A stretch of 64,000 bases of DNA from positions 1 to 64,000 of the forward strand of contig JALFTI010000004.1 of assembly GCA_022778585.1 (NCBI GenBank). The letters are read 5' to 3'. The stretch is from Pygmaiobacter massiliensis. Its GTDB lineage: Bacteria; Bacillota; Clostridia; Oscillospirales; Ruminococcaceae. Shown here one piece after another: positions 26,417 through 35,098 of the stretch (positions within the stretch are counted from its first letter, which is position 1; every line of letters starts with the position of its first letter). The position numbers were made by a program, and so were the translations under genes. The notes under the pieces were generated by a model. That model saw only the letters and a program-made list of their open reading frames with translations. It searched no databases and was not told the origin of the DNA.

Positions 26417-27217
26417 TTACATATTGCGGGACTTTTCGGCACAGGCCACCATGGCGTCGATTATGGCGCCGCGCAGACCTTTTTCCTCCAGTACCTTTAC
26501 CGCCTCAATGGTGGTGCCGTGGGGCGAACAGACCATATCCTTCAGGTCGCCGGGGTGGCGGTGAGTTTCCAGCACCATTTTGGCGCTGCCCAGCACAGCC
26601 TGGGCGGCAAACTCGTAAGCCATGGGTCGGGGCATTCCCTCCAGCACGGCACCGTCGGCCAAAGCTTCAATAAACATGTATACATAAGCAGGGGAGGAAC
26701 CGCTTACTGCAACCACTGCGTCAATCAGAGATTCGTCCACCAGTTCGGCATGACCAAAGCTGCGCAGAATCTGCAAAGCACGCTCAAGCTCTTCATCACT
26801 GACCAGCTCGCCGCGGCAGACGGCGGTCATGCCCTCGCCCACCATGGCGGGGGTGTTGGGCATGGTGCGTACCAGTTTGACGGGCTTTGCAAACATTTCG
26901 CCCACAGCAGCCAGCGTTTTGCCGGGGGCAATGGTAATAACCAGTGTGTCATCTGCCACACAGTCGGCAATGCCCGAAATTACCTGCGGGTACAGGTGCG
27001 GTTTGACCGCCAGCACGATGGTAGAGCAATTTTGGGCAACCTGCCGGTTGTCGGTGGTGGTGCAAACGCCAAATTGTTTTTCGGCGGCAGTAAGTGCGGC
27101 CGGGTTCAGGTCGGCCGCCATTACCTGGTCAGCAGGGAAAAGGCCGCTTTTCACCACGCCGCCCATCATGGCTTTGGCCATATTGCCGCAGCCGATAAAT
27201 CCCAGCGCTTTTTTCAT
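26417..27217 (-). CDS. proC: Pyrroline-5-carboxylate reductase
   Basis: 266 residues from ATG 27217 (AAGGAAAT upstream). The in-frame start at 27340 lacks a ribosome site and family similarity. It reduces 1-pyrroline-5-carboxylate to proline with NAD(P)H. The N-terminal Rossmann motif is GFIGCGNMAKAMMGG. The C-terminal signature SGSSPAYVYMFIEALADGAV and the late HPGDLKDMVCSPHGTTI are typical. It follows the LUD gene on the same strand after 144 bp. Confidence 0.95.
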   Translation of the reverse strand: MKKALGFIGCGNMAKAMMGGVVKSGLFPADQVMAADLNPAALTAAEKQFGVCTTTDNRQVAQNCSTIVLAVKPHLYPQVISGIADCVADDTLVITIAPGKTLAAVGEMFAKPVKLVRTMPNTPAMVGEGMTAVCRGELVSDEELERALQILRSFGHAELVDESLIDAVVAVSGSSPAYVYMFIEALADGAVLEGMPRPMAYEFAAQAVLGSAKMVLETHRHPGDLKDMVCSPHGTTIEAVKVLEEKGLRGAIIDAMVACAEKSRNM

Positions 27218-27320
27218 GGATATTTCCTTCTTTCTTTCTGTTTGGTGCCAATAGGAGTTAGCCTGCAAGCCGGCAGGCCAGTACCGGCTCAGTATACCAC
27301 AAACCAGGCTTTCTGCAAAG

Positions 27321-27355
27321 TGCCCGCCGGCCTTTGGCAAGAAAGCCGGCGGGCA
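27321..27355 (-). terminator. Hairpin after the LUD gene
   Basis: 11-bp stem TGCCCGCCGGC and complement, 7 nt after the LUD stop codon on the minus strand. There is no good T run, so termination may be partial. Confidence 0.5.
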
Positions 27356-27361
27356 AACCGG

Positions 27362-28015
27362 TCAATAGCCCAACTCTTCGCCCACCAAAAGAACCTTAAT
27401 GCGCCCGGCAATACGCTGCTGGTGCAGAATAACCGTGCTGCAGCAGATGCGCGCGTCGGATGAGCAGTCGGCGCATTCGCCGGTGACAGCACAGGGAGTT
27501 TTGCAGGAAAGACGCTTGGCGTTAAGCGGGGCCGCAACGGTTTTCACCCGCCGGGCAGCTGCATGAAGGTCCGGCACAATTTTGTTTACCCCGGCGACCA
27601 CAATGACCGATTTGGGGCCAAAAATCATGGCGGACACCCGGTTGCCGGTGCCGTCTTTGTTATAAAGTTCACCGTTTTCGGTTACTGCGTTGGTGCTGGT
27701 TACAAAAGCATCGGCATAAAACGCATCCCGAAAAACCTCTCCCAGCTCCTCTGCCGAAAGCCCTTCCTGGTAGCGGTCCAAAAATTCATACTCCCCGCTG
27801 CGCAGAAGTTTGAGCACATCGCACTGAGCCAATGTCTGCGAACCGCCCACAGCCACTGTATCGCCGGGGTGCAGCAGTTTGGCCAGTGCAGGCACCACGT
27901 CCTGCTTAGTGGGCAGGTAGTAGGCCTCCATATGGTTTTTTTTCAAAGCCTGAATGGTACGCGCTACCTTTCCCTCGGGGGCCGGGCAGCTTAAAATGCT
28001 GTTTTGTTCTTCCAT
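27362..28015 (-). CDS. LUD-domain protein (LutC/DUF162 type)
   Basis: 217 residues from ATG 28015 with AGGAGG 7 nt upstream. VAVGGSQTL, DAFVTSTNAVTENGEL and NRVSAMIFGPKSVIVVAGVNKIV are the usual marks of the LUD family, which includes LutC of the lactate-oxidation LutABC complex. No lutA or lutB is nearby. Standalone members are common in Clostridia and have no settled role. Six cysteines in the last 45 residues (CKTPC, CADCS, ICC) suggest a metal or iron-sulfur site. Probably cytoplasmic. Confidence 0.85.
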   Translation of the reverse strand: MEEQNSILSCPAPEGKVARTIQALKKNHMEAYYLPTKQDVVPALAKLLHPGDTVAVGGSQTLAQCDVLKLLRSGEYEFLDRYQEGLSAEELGEVFRDAFYADAFVTSTNAVTENGELYNKDGTGNRVSAMIFGPKSVIVVAGVNKIVPDLHAAARRVKTVAAPLNAKRLSCKTPCAVTGECADCSSDARICCSTVILHQQRIAGRIKVLLVGEELGY

Positions 28016-28111
28016 ATGTGCTCCTCCTTTGCCGCCATGTAAGCGGCCCTTTTCTTTCATGATAATACCTGAAAGTTAAAAAAACAAGGCGTTGGTACTG
28101 GGGCAAAAGCG

Positions 28112-28140
28112 TTGATAAATGGCATTTTGAATGTTATAAT
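28112..28140 (+). promoter_or_regulatory. Promoter of the dTDP-sugar operon
   Basis: TTGATA (28112-28117), 17-nt spacer, TATAAT (28135-28140), 75 bp before the glycosyltransferase start. Confidence 0.8.
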
Positions 28141-28214
28141 ATATTTGTCAAAGTGTGCCGCCTGACTGCCCAACAGACCAAAGGCAGGCTGGCCGGCAGC
28201 CAATCGGAGGAAAG

Positions 28215-29006
28215 ATGGAAAAACACTTGGTGAGCGCCTGCATTGTGGCCTATAACGGCGCGCAGGAGGTTGAGCAGGCAGTACGGTCCATTTTGGCCAA
28301 TAGCCCAAGCTGTAACCTCACATTTTATGTGGTGGATAACGCCTCGCCCGATAAAAGCGGTGAAGAATTGCAGCAGGCTTTTTCGGAGGCACAGCAGGTA
28401 GAGGTGATTTGCCTGCCCCAAAATAAGGGGTTTGGCAGCGGGCACAACACTGTGAGGGATCGGCTTCAAAGCCGCTACCATGCGGTAATTAACCCGGACA
28501 TTACGGTAGACAGTGATGTGTTGGGCAAGCTTTGCGCATACTTGGATGAGCACCCGGATGTGGTAATGGTAACCCCGCAGCTGCGCTTTCCGAACGGAAA
28601 GGTGCAGTATGTGGCCAAGCGTCCGCCCAATTTTATGGCGCTTTTGGCCCGCCAGCTGCCGCTGCCATTTTTAAAGCGGTATGAGGACCACTACCTGATG
28701 CTGGACGAAGATTTGACCAAAGCACAGGAGATTGGATTTTGTTCGGGGTGCTTTTTTGTTATCCGTACCGAAGTGTTTCAAAAAATAGGCGGCTTCGATG
28801 AAGACTACTTCATGTATGTGGAGGATGCGGACATTACCCGCCGGGCCATGCAGTGCGGCAAGGTTGTTTACCTGCCGGATTGCTATGTGTTCCATGCCTG
28901 GCACCGTTCCACCCGAAAAAGCGTAAAGCCTTTTTTAATGCAGCTGCGCAGTATGGGGCTGTATTTTAAAAAATGGGGATTTTCGTGGGGATTTCGCATT
29001 CGGTAA
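28215..29006 (+). CDS. GT2 glycosyltransferase, rhamnosyltransferase-like
   Basis: 263 residues from ATG 28215 with GGAGG 5 nt upstream. The in-frame ATG at 28155 has no ribosome site. A GT-A fold family 2 enzyme: SACIVAYNG and VVDNASPD at the start, NPDITVDSDVL (the metal-binding DxD equivalent), then GFDEDYFMYVEDADITRRA (ED acceptor-site motif). This pattern is typical of WbbL/RfbF-like rhamnosyltransferases. It leads an operon with dTDP-sugar synthesis genes, which supports dTDP-L-rhamnose or a related dTDP-sugar as donor. Membrane-associated by function, with no membrane helix visible. Confidence 0.88.
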   Translation: MEKHLVSACIVAYNGAQEVEQAVRSILANSPSCNLTFYVVDNASPDKSGEELQQAFSEAQQVEVICLPQNKGFGSGHNTVRDRLQSRYHAVINPDITVDSDVLGKLCAYLDEHPDVVMVTPQLRFPNGKVQYVAKRPPNFMALLARQLPLPFLKRYEDHYLMLDEDLTKAQEIGFCSGCFFVIRTEVFQKIGGFDEDYFMYVEDADITRRAMQCGKVVYLPDCYVFHAWHRSTRKSVKPFLMQLRSMGLYFKKWGFSWGFRIR

Positions 29007-29095
29007 AAGCGACCCTCTGCATGGGCAAAATATGGCTGTGTGGGCGCAAAGCGCCCTGGCGCGGGTTATATCCCCCGCGGGAAAGGAAGTAAAGC

Positions 29096-29980
29096 ATGAA
29101 AGGTATTGTTCTGGCCGGCGGCGCCGGCACAAGGCTTTATCCGCTCACTATGGTCACCAGCAAGCAGCTGCTGCCGGTGTATGATAAGCCGATGATCTAT
29201 TACCCACTTTCCACCCTGATGCTGGCGGGTATTCAGGACATTCTCATTATTTCCACCCCAACCGATACCCCGCGTTTTGAGGCGCTTTTGGGGGACGGAA
29301 GCCAGTTTGGGCTGCGGCTTTCCTATAAGGTTCAGCCTTCGCCTGACGGGCTTGCCCAGGCGTTTTTATTGGGAGAAGAATTTATTGGTACCGATACCTG
29401 TGCAATGGTTTTGGGAGATAATATTTTTTATGGCGCCGGTTTTGGCAAAATTTTGAAACAGGCGGTTGCAAACGCAGAACAAGGGCGCGCCACCGTATTC
29501 GGCTATTATGTAAACGACCCGGAGCGGTTTGGTGTTGTGGAGTTTGACAAGGACGGCCATGTGCTTTCGGTAGAGGAAAAACCCAAGGAGCCCAAGTCGA
29601 ACTATGCCATTACCGGACTGTATTTTTACGACAAGCGGGTGGTAGAGCTGGCAAAACAGGTGAAGCCTTCGGCCCGCGGTGAGCTGGAGATTACCACGCT
29701 GAACGAGTTGTACCTGAAGGACAGCAGCCTGGATGTGCAGCTTTTGGGCCGCGGGTTTGCCTGGTTGGATACCGGTACCATGGACAGTTTGGTGGATGCG
29801 GCGGACTTTGTGCGCACGCTGGAAAAGCGCCAGAGCATTACCATCTCTGCTCCGGAGGAAATTGCTTATACACATGGGTGGATTACCCGCGAACAGCTTT
29901 TGGAAGCCGCCCAGCGGTATGGAAAATCGCCCTACGGCACGCATTTAAAGCAGGTGGCGGAAGGCCGGATCCGGTACTGA
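29096..29980 (+). CDS. rfbA: Glucose-1-phosphate thymidylyltransferase
   Basis: 294 residues, strong GGAAAGGAAG upstream. It makes dTDP-glucose from dTTP and glucose-1-phosphate, step one of the dTDP-rhamnose pathway. The nucleotide loop [13 protein letters not shown] is followed by [20 protein letters not shown], then VLGDNIFYG (metal-site Asp), and [11 protein letters not shown] with the later helices. Length and motifs are standard (RmlA). rfbD follows after 18 bp. Confidence 0.96.
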   Translation: MKGIVLAGGAGTRLYPLTMVTSKQLLPVYDKPMIYYPLSTLMLAGIQDILIISTPTDTPRFEALLGDGSQFGLRLSYKVQPSPDGLAQAFLLGEEFIGTDTCAMVLGDNIFYGAGFGKILKQAVANAEQGRATVFGYYVNDPERFGVVEFDKDGHVLSVEEKPKEPKSNYAITGLYFYDKRVVELAKQVKPSARGELEITTLNELYLKDSSLDVQLLGRGFAWLDTGTMDSLVDAADFVRTLEKRQSITISAPEEIAYTHGWITREQLLEAAQRYGKSPYGTHLKQVAEGRIRY

Positions 29981-29998
29981 GAAAGGAGAAGCCACAGG

Positions 29999-30895
29999 AT
30001 GAAGCTTTTAATTGTTGGTTCAAACGGCCAGCTGGGAAGTGAGCTGTGCCGGGTACTGGAACTTGGAAAAAGTGAACTGGGCATGCTGTCCTATGACCTT
30101 TTGGGGGCAGAGTATGTCGGGTATGATGTGGACCGGCTGGATATTACCAAAATGTCGGCCTGCCGCAGGGTAATGACCGATGAGAAACCGGATGTGGTGA
30201 TTAACTGTGCGGCCTATACCAATGTGGACGGGTGCGAAGCACATCCGGATGATGCATTTGCAGTAAACGCTATTGGGCCGCGCAATCTGGCGGTTTGCTG
30301 TGAGGAATTTGGCGCAAAGCTTGTGCATATTTCCACCGACTATGTTTTTCCAGGCACCGACCCCAACCCCCGCTGCGAATATGATACGCCGGCCCCTATC
30401 AGCATGTATGGCAAAACCAAGCTGCTGGGCGAAGAGTATGTTAAGCAGTTCTGCCACCGCAGTTTTATTCTGCGCACAGCCTGGCTGTATGGCTATGTGG
30501 GCAAAAATTTTGTAAAAACCATGCTGCGGGTAGGCCGTCAGAACGGCGCCGTCACGGTGGTGAACGATCAGCTGGGCAACCCCACCAACGCCGCTGACCT
30601 GGCCCACCATGTGCTGAAGCTGGCTATAACCGACGAGTATGGCACCTACCACTGCACCGGTGAAGGTGTTTGCAGCTGGTATGACTTTACGGTGGAGATT
30701 ATGCGCCTTTCGGGCATAAATGCTACCGTTACCCCCTGCACCAGTGAAGAATATGCGGCAGCCCACCCCGAAGCGGCCCGTCGGCCCGCCTTTTCGGCCT
30801 TGGATAATAAAATGCTGCGCTGCAGTGTGGGGGACGAAATGCGCAACTGGAAAGATGCGCTGGCCAGTTTTTTTGAAAATTATAAAGAAGAGTAA
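29999..30895 (+). CDS. rfbD: dTDP-4-dehydrorhamnose reductase
   Basis: 298 residues, GAAAGGAG upstream. A short-chain reductase that makes dTDP-L-rhamnose with NAD(P)H. VGSNGQLGSEL is the nucleotide loop. VNCAAYTNVDGCE and the STDYVF...YGKTKLLGE Tyr-Lys pair are the catalytic signature. It is not fused to an epimerase (its length is that of RmlD alone). Confidence 0.95.
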   Translation: MKLLIVGSNGQLGSELCRVLELGKSELGMLSYDLLGAEYVGYDVDRLDITKMSACRRVMTDEKPDVVINCAAYTNVDGCEAHPDDAFAVNAIGPRNLAVCCEEFGAKLVHISTDYVFPGTDPNPRCEYDTPAPISMYGKTKLLGEEYVKQFCHRSFILRTAWLYGYVGKNFVKTMLRVGRQNGAVTVVNDQLGNPTNAADLAHHVLKLAITDEYGTYHCTGEGVCSWYDFTVEIMRLSGINATVTPCTSEEYAAAHPEAARRPAFSALDNKMLRCSVGDEMRNWKDALASFFENYKEE

Positions 30896-30969
30896 CCTTT
30901 TCAGACTCTTTTTATCGATACAATTTGTTGTTATTTTTAAATTTATTACAAAGCGGACAGGAGAAAACC

Positions 30970-32034
30970 ATGAAAACCTATCTGATCACCGGCTGTGCCG
31001 GTTTTATCGGCTCCAATTTTGTGTATTATATGCTGGAAAAATATCCGGATATTAAGCTGGTCAATCTGGACAAGCTGACCTATGCGGGCAACCTGGAAAA
31101 CCTGAAGGACTGTGAAGGTGACCCGCGGCATGAATTTGTGCAGGGAGATATCTGCGATAAAGAGCTGGTAAGCGGGCTGTTTAACCGGTATGATTTTGAC
31201 TATGTGATTAACTTTGCGGCGGAAAGCCATGTGGACCGCAGTATTTCGAACCCTGAAATTTTTGTACAGTCCAATGTGCTGGGCACCGTAAATCTGCTGC
31301 AGTGCGCCAAGGAAGCATGGTATGACGCGGAGCAGAAAACCTGGAAGCCGGGCAAAAAATATCTGCAGGTTTCTACTGACGAGGTGTATGGCAGCCTGGG
31401 CGAGACCGGCTACTTTATGGAAACCACCCCGCTTTGCCCCCACAGCCCCTATTCCAGCAGCAAGGCCAGCGCGGATATGTTTGTAATGGCTTTCCATGAC
31501 ACCTATGGCATGCCGGTGAATATTACCCGCTGCTCCAACAACTATGGTCCTTATCAGTTCCCGGAAAAGCTGATTCCGCTGATGATTAACAATGTAAAGC
31601 AGCATAAGCAGCTTCCGGTTTATGGCGACGGTATGCAGATTCGGGACTGGCTGTATGTGGAAGACCACTGCAAAGCCATTGATATGGTGGCTTGTAACGG
31701 CAAAGTGGGCGAGGTCTACAATGTGGGTGGTCACAACGAACGGCCCAACATCTTTATTGTGAAAACCATTATTGAGCAGCTGCATGACCGGCTGAAGGAT
31801 GATGGCATTAGCGAAGCGCTGATAAAGCATGTGGCTGACCGGCTGGGGCATGACCGGCGGTATGGAATTGACCCCACCAAGATTAAAAATGACCTGGGCT
31901 GGTACCCGGAAACCCCGTTTGAGGTTGGCATTGTTAAGACCATAGACTGGTATTTGAACCATGAGGAATGGATGAGCCATATTACCAGTGGGGATTACCA
32001 GAAATACTATGAGGAAATGTATAAAAATAAATAA
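30970..32034 (+). CDS. rfbB: dTDP-glucose 4,6-dehydratase
   Basis: 354 residues from ATG 30970 with AGGAG. An upstream in-frame ATG at 30925 is not conserved. It converts dTDP-glucose to the 4-keto-6-deoxy sugar with bound NAD. ITGCAGFIGSNFVYYML is the cofactor loop, STDEVYG the proton-relay region, and YSSSKAS holds the catalytic Tyr-x3-Lys. PYQFPEKLIPLMI and DWLYVEDHC are family marks (RmlB). Last gene of the operon. The 3,5-epimerase gene rfbC, normally between rfbA and rfbD, is absent here. Confidence 0.96.
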   Translation: MKTYLITGCAGFIGSNFVYYMLEKYPDIKLVNLDKLTYAGNLENLKDCEGDPRHEFVQGDICDKELVSGLFNRYDFDYVINFAAESHVDRSISNPEIFVQSNVLGTVNLLQCAKEAWYDAEQKTWKPGKKYLQVSTDEVYGSLGETGYFMETTPLCPHSPYSSSKASADMFVMAFHDTYGMPVNITRCSNNYGPYQFPEKLIPLMINNVKQHKQLPVYGDGMQIRDWLYVEDHCKAIDMVACNGKVGEVYNVGGHNERPNIFIVKTIIEQLHDRLKDDGISEALIKHVADRLGHDRRYGIDPTKIKNDLGWYPETPFEVGIVKTIDWYLNHEEWMSHITSGDYQKYYEEMYKNK

Positions 32035-32050
32035 CAATTTGTAATAACTG

Positions 32051-32090
32051 AACAAAACCCCGGGGCCAAGGTTCGCTCCGGGGTTTTGTT
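32051..32090 (+). terminator. Terminator of the dTDP-sugar operon
   Basis: 13-bp stem AACAAAACCCCGG and complement around a 14-nt loop, ending in a T-rich tail. Confidence 0.88.
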
Positions 32091-32258
32091 GTAAGATAAG
32101 CAAATGGGCGGCAAACATATTAAAATGGAAGAGAAAGGCGGGGCAAAAATAAAGTAGCTGTATAAAAACTTGCGCTGCAAATTTGGGCGCAGGCAGAGGA
32201 AAATTCACCGCTTTTTCCTTAAAAAGCAAAGAAAGGCGTGGGTATCCTTTTTTGCTTT

Positions 32259-33392
32259 TTAAGCGTTGGTTTTTTGCCAAAGTACGGCCTCTTCTTCCCA
32301 TACCCGACCGTTTGTGTCGGTTATACGGGCGAGCACAGTAAGGCTGGACGCATCCTGGGGCAATTTTACTTCGAAAGGAACGGGGTAATTCATTTGGGTG
32401 ACCCAGGCTTCCTGAACTTCACCATCTTCCTGGTAGACGGTGTCCGGTTCAAAATCCTCAGCAGGACATTCCACCGGAAACTGTGCCAGCTGCGTTTTGT
32501 CTGCAAAAAGAATGACCTCTCCCGAAACGGGAGCCGTACACAGCGAATAGGGATATTCTTCCGAATAGCCCGGTTCAATCTGCACCAGAATCTCGCCGGT
32601 TAAGCGGCCATCCGTATGCAGTGCAATGGGGTTTATGCTGGAATTGGCAAGGGAAAGGCCCAGGCGGTAGGGACGCACCTGGTTATCCATATTGGCGAGG
32701 GTCAGCATATGGCTTTCCCCCTGCGGGTTTTGCAGCTGTAGGTAAAGGGTATAGCCATCCTGTACGGGCATGGAAAATTGGTCGGAAAAAGAACCCAAAA
32801 CGGGTAAAAATTCACCGCTGTAAACAGATTGCCCCTCTTTTTGCAGCACCAGGCGGGCCTGGTCACCCTCATTCCAGTTTTCCAAAGTGCAGTTTACAGT
32901 AAACAGCAGCTGTCCGTCTGCGGTGGCCTGTTCCAGCCGTAGCTGCAGGTCTAAAATGCCGCTGTCGGAAGATGGCAGGTAAACAATTTGGCTGCCGGGC
33001 AAAGCCTGCAGTTTTTGCGAAAGCAGCGTAAGCTGCTGTTGCTGCCATACATTCCACCCGACCAAAAAAACCAAAGCGCAGCCGGTGGCAGTATGCAGGG
33101 CAATTTTCCAAAACCGGCACCACTTGGGGCTAAGAAAGCTTATTTTGGGTGAAGGGTGGGAGGTGTTTTCCTCCCCGCTAACCTCATCCTGCGGCCGCAG
33201 CAGCTGGTCGGCTGAAACCTGGAACAGGCGGGACAGCTCTGCCAAATTTTCCGTAGTGGGCAAAGCACTGTCCGACTCCCATTTGGATACTGCCTGCCGG
33301 GATACTCCCAGCTGATCGGCCAGCGCTTCCTGGCTTAGCTTGGCTTTGCGGCGCAGTGCAGCAATTTGCTGACCGGTGGTTTTGTTATGCAT
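32259..33392 (-). CDS. Membrane-anchored XRE-family regulator with external sensor domain
   Basis: 377 residues, AAAGGAGG 8 nt before the ATG. Residues 8-65 form a Cro/C1 helix-turn-helix (LSQEALADQLGVSRQAVSKWE). A single membrane helix lies near 92-112, and the remaining 260 residues form a beta-rich domain predicted to be outside the membrane. This is a one-component transmembrane regulator layout: an external signal to a cytoplasmic DNA-binding domain. The external domain has no motif I recognise. It stands alone between the dTDP-sugar operon and the second RpiR module, and its own terminator is not obvious. Confidence 0.82.
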   Translation of the reverse strand: MHNKTTGQQIAALRRKAKLSQEALADQLGVSRQAVSKWESDSALPTTENLAELSRLFQVSADQLLRPQDEVSGEENTSHPSPKISFLSPKWCRFWKIALHTATGCALVFLVGWNVWQQQQLTLLSQKLQALPGSQIVYLPSSDSGILDLQLRLEQATADGQLLFTVNCTLENWNEGDQARLVLQKEGQSVYSGEFLPVLGSFSDQFSMPVQDGYTLYLQLQNPQGESHMLTLANMDNQVRPYRLGLSLANSSINPIALHTDGRLTGEILVQIEPGYSEEYPYSLCTAPVSGEVILFADKTQLAQFPVECPAEDFEPDTVYQEDGEVQEAWVTQMNYPVPFEVKLPQDASSLTVLARITDTNGRVWEEEAVLWQKTNA

Positions 33393-33631
33393 CGGTCATT
33401 CCTCCTTTGGTTGGGCAACGCCCGGATTTTTGTTTCATCCAATTATTTCGGTATCTTTATCCTAACAAATGATGAACCCGGCAACCATCAACCCTGCTTT
33501 CCATTTGGCAACCTGTGGTTGCAGAACACAAAATACTTGCTGCGTACCTGTCTGCTGTGCAAAATACATTATGGTATTGGTTTAAAAACAATCCGGCCCA
33601 ATCATTTCAGTTGTTTTGGGTTTTAGGCTGC
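33393..33631. other. Gap upstream of the XRE regulator
   Basis: Contains the regulator's ribosome site at its left end. No gene, and no clear terminator for the VOC gene, was seen. Confidence 0.45.
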
Positions 33632-34018
33632 TTATACGGTCAGTTCCAACTGGTTTTGTTCCGGGTCTTCCACACAGCTTTCGTAATAGCCGTCGCCGGT
33701 CGTGCGGGGCTGAGATACAACCCGGCAGCCGGCCTGGCAAAGCTGTCGGGTTAATTGGTCCACTGCCTGCCGGCTGCCCAGCGAAAAAGCCAAATGGGCA
33801 TACCCAAGGGGCCGCAAAGCAGAAGGGCGGGGACTGTGGTCTGGCCAGTGCATCAGCTCCAGCCGGCAGCTTCCATCTGGAAAACTGCAAAAGCAACTGG
33901 TTAAGCCGGTAATGGGGTTATGGTACAGCGGCCCGGGCGTTGCGCCAAACCAGCGGGAATAAAACTGCTGCATCCGCTGCAGGTCTTCCACAAAAAGGGC
34001 AATGTGTTCCACCTTCAT
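33632..34018 (-). CDS. VOC-superfamily protein (glyoxalase/dioxygenase fold)
   Basis: 128 residues, AGGAG upstream. VEHIALFVEDLQRMQQFYSRWF at the start is the classic first beta-alpha unit. GYAHLAFSLGS holds the second metal-type His, and ESCVEDPEQNQLEL the terminal Glu. His/His/Glu metal ligands are therefore likely. Small single-domain members act as glyoxalases, epimerases or resistance proteins. It follows the RpiR gene by 15 bp on the same strand, so the two are one operon and may belong to the same response. Confidence 0.85.
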   Translation of the reverse strand: MKVEHIALFVEDLQRMQQFYSRWFGATPGPLYHNPITGLTSCFCSFPDGSCRLELMHWPDHSPRPSALRPLGYAHLAFSLGSRQAVDQLTRQLCQAGCRVVSQPRTTGDGYYESCVEDPEQNQLELTV

Positions 34019-34033
34019 AAGGCATTCTCCTGT

Positions 34034-34885
34034 TTAGTAATAAAAAAGCTGGTCTTCTTGAAAAACCTGCTCCAATCGGGACAGGCGCGCATGCAGGCGT
34101 TTGGGGTCCTGCCGGGCAGTATAAGCGATAATCGCATTGATTAGCCCCACACAGCCGGTCATGGAACTGTTGTAATGCAGGGTGCGGGTGGCACAGCGGA
34201 AAACCAGCTGTGCTGCGCCGCAGCAGGGCGAACCGGGCTCGTCGGTAATCAAAATACAGGGCACCTTTCGCCGCAAAGCCATCTCGATCAGGCGGTTCAT
34301 CTGCCTGGCGTACCGGTTAAAGGTAAAGGCAATAAGCAGGTCGCTGTCTTCCATTGCAGCCAGTGCGTCTGCATATCCGCCGGCGTCCTGGGTAAGCGGG
34401 CGGGCGTCGTGCCCCTGCTGTACCAGGTTTAAAGCAAGATATTCCGCTGCCATGGCCGAAGCCCGAAAACCTGCCACATAGCAGCGCTTGGCCTTATTTA
34501 AAAACTGCCACAGCGCAGAAAGCTTTTCCAGCAAATTTGGGTCACGGAAGGTCTGCTGCAGGTTCATCTGTTCGGCTGCCAGCAGTTTTTCCAGCAGCCG
34601 GTCGTCGGAAGGGCTGGCGGCAGATTGTTTCATTCGGTCAAAAGTAGTGACCTCCTGCTCCAGGTAGCCGGCCAGCTGGCGTTTGAATGCCCCATAGCCG
34701 CTCAGCCCCAGCCGCATACAAAATTTAATAATGGTGGTGTCGCTTACGCCCAGCTCTTCGGCCAGCGCAGTGACGGTGTAAAATGGTATGCGTTTATAAT
34801 TTACAAGTACATAGTCGGCCACAATTTTTTGGGACTGGGAAAGGTCCGGGTATAGGGTCTGTATTTGGCTCAATAGCTTTTGCAT
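34034..34885 (-). CDS. MurR/RpiR-family transcriptional regulator (module 2)
   Basis: 283 residues from ATG 34885 (AGGTGG upstream). A start at 34915 adds ten non-conserved residues. HTH at about 20-75 (TVTALAEELGVSDTTIIKFCMRLGLSGYGAFK), SIS effector domain at about 110-260 (VAGFRASAMAAEYLAL, FTFNRYARQMNRLIEMA). It is divergent from a cyclodeaminase-family gene with two palindromes in the gap, which repeats the arrangement of module 1. It has the same predicted length as the module 1 regulator, although the sequences differ substantially. Likely controls the cyclodeaminase gene and perhaps its own operon with the VOC gene. Confidence 0.9.
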   Translation of the reverse strand: MQKLLSQIQTLYPDLSQSQKIVADYVLVNYKRIPFYTVTALAEELGVSDTTIIKFCMRLGLSGYGAFKRQLAGYLEQEVTTFDRMKQSAASPSDDRLLEKLLAAEQMNLQQTFRDPNLLEKLSALWQFLNKAKRCYVAGFRASAMAAEYLALNLVQQGHDARPLTQDAGGYADALAAMEDSDLLIAFTFNRYARQMNRLIEMALRRKVPCILITDEPGSPCCGAAQLVFRCATRTLHYNSSMTGCVGLINAIIAYTARQDPKRLHARLSRLEQVFQEDQLFYY

Positions 34886-34995
34886 ATTGCCACCTGCTTT
34901 CTTTTGCCAAAACATTTTGGCGCTGGTTTTATTATACCGGCCGTTTCCCGGCTTTGCAAACGGCAGCCCTTACAAGGCCAGCCGGAAAGCTCCTC

Positions 34996-35024
34996 TTGAC
35001 TATCTGCATAGGGTGTGCTATCAT
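34996..35024 (+). promoter_or_regulatory. Promoter of the module 2 cyclodeaminase gene
   Basis: TTGACT (34996-35001), 17-nt spacer, TATCAT (35019-35024) preceded by an extended TG. Confidence 0.7.
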
Positions 35025-35040
35025 TTGATTTAATGAAAAA

Positions 35041-35056
35041 GGAATATTTATATTCC
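35041..35056. promoter_or_regulatory. Candidate module 2 operator 1
   Basis: GGAATATTTATATTCC, two 7-bp arms around TT, beginning about 10 bp after the likely transcription start. Confidence 0.6.
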
Positions 35057-35058
35057 AA

Positions 35059-35075
35059 AATGAAATATTTTCATT
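35059..35075. promoter_or_regulatory. Candidate module 2 operator 2
   Basis: AATGAAATATTTTCATT, 7-bp arms around TAT. GAAA...TTTC palindromes are typical of RpiR-family targets. It sits between operator 1 and the ribosome site. Confidence 0.6.
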
Positions 35076-35098
35076 CGAAAAAGAAAGGGAGAGATTAT

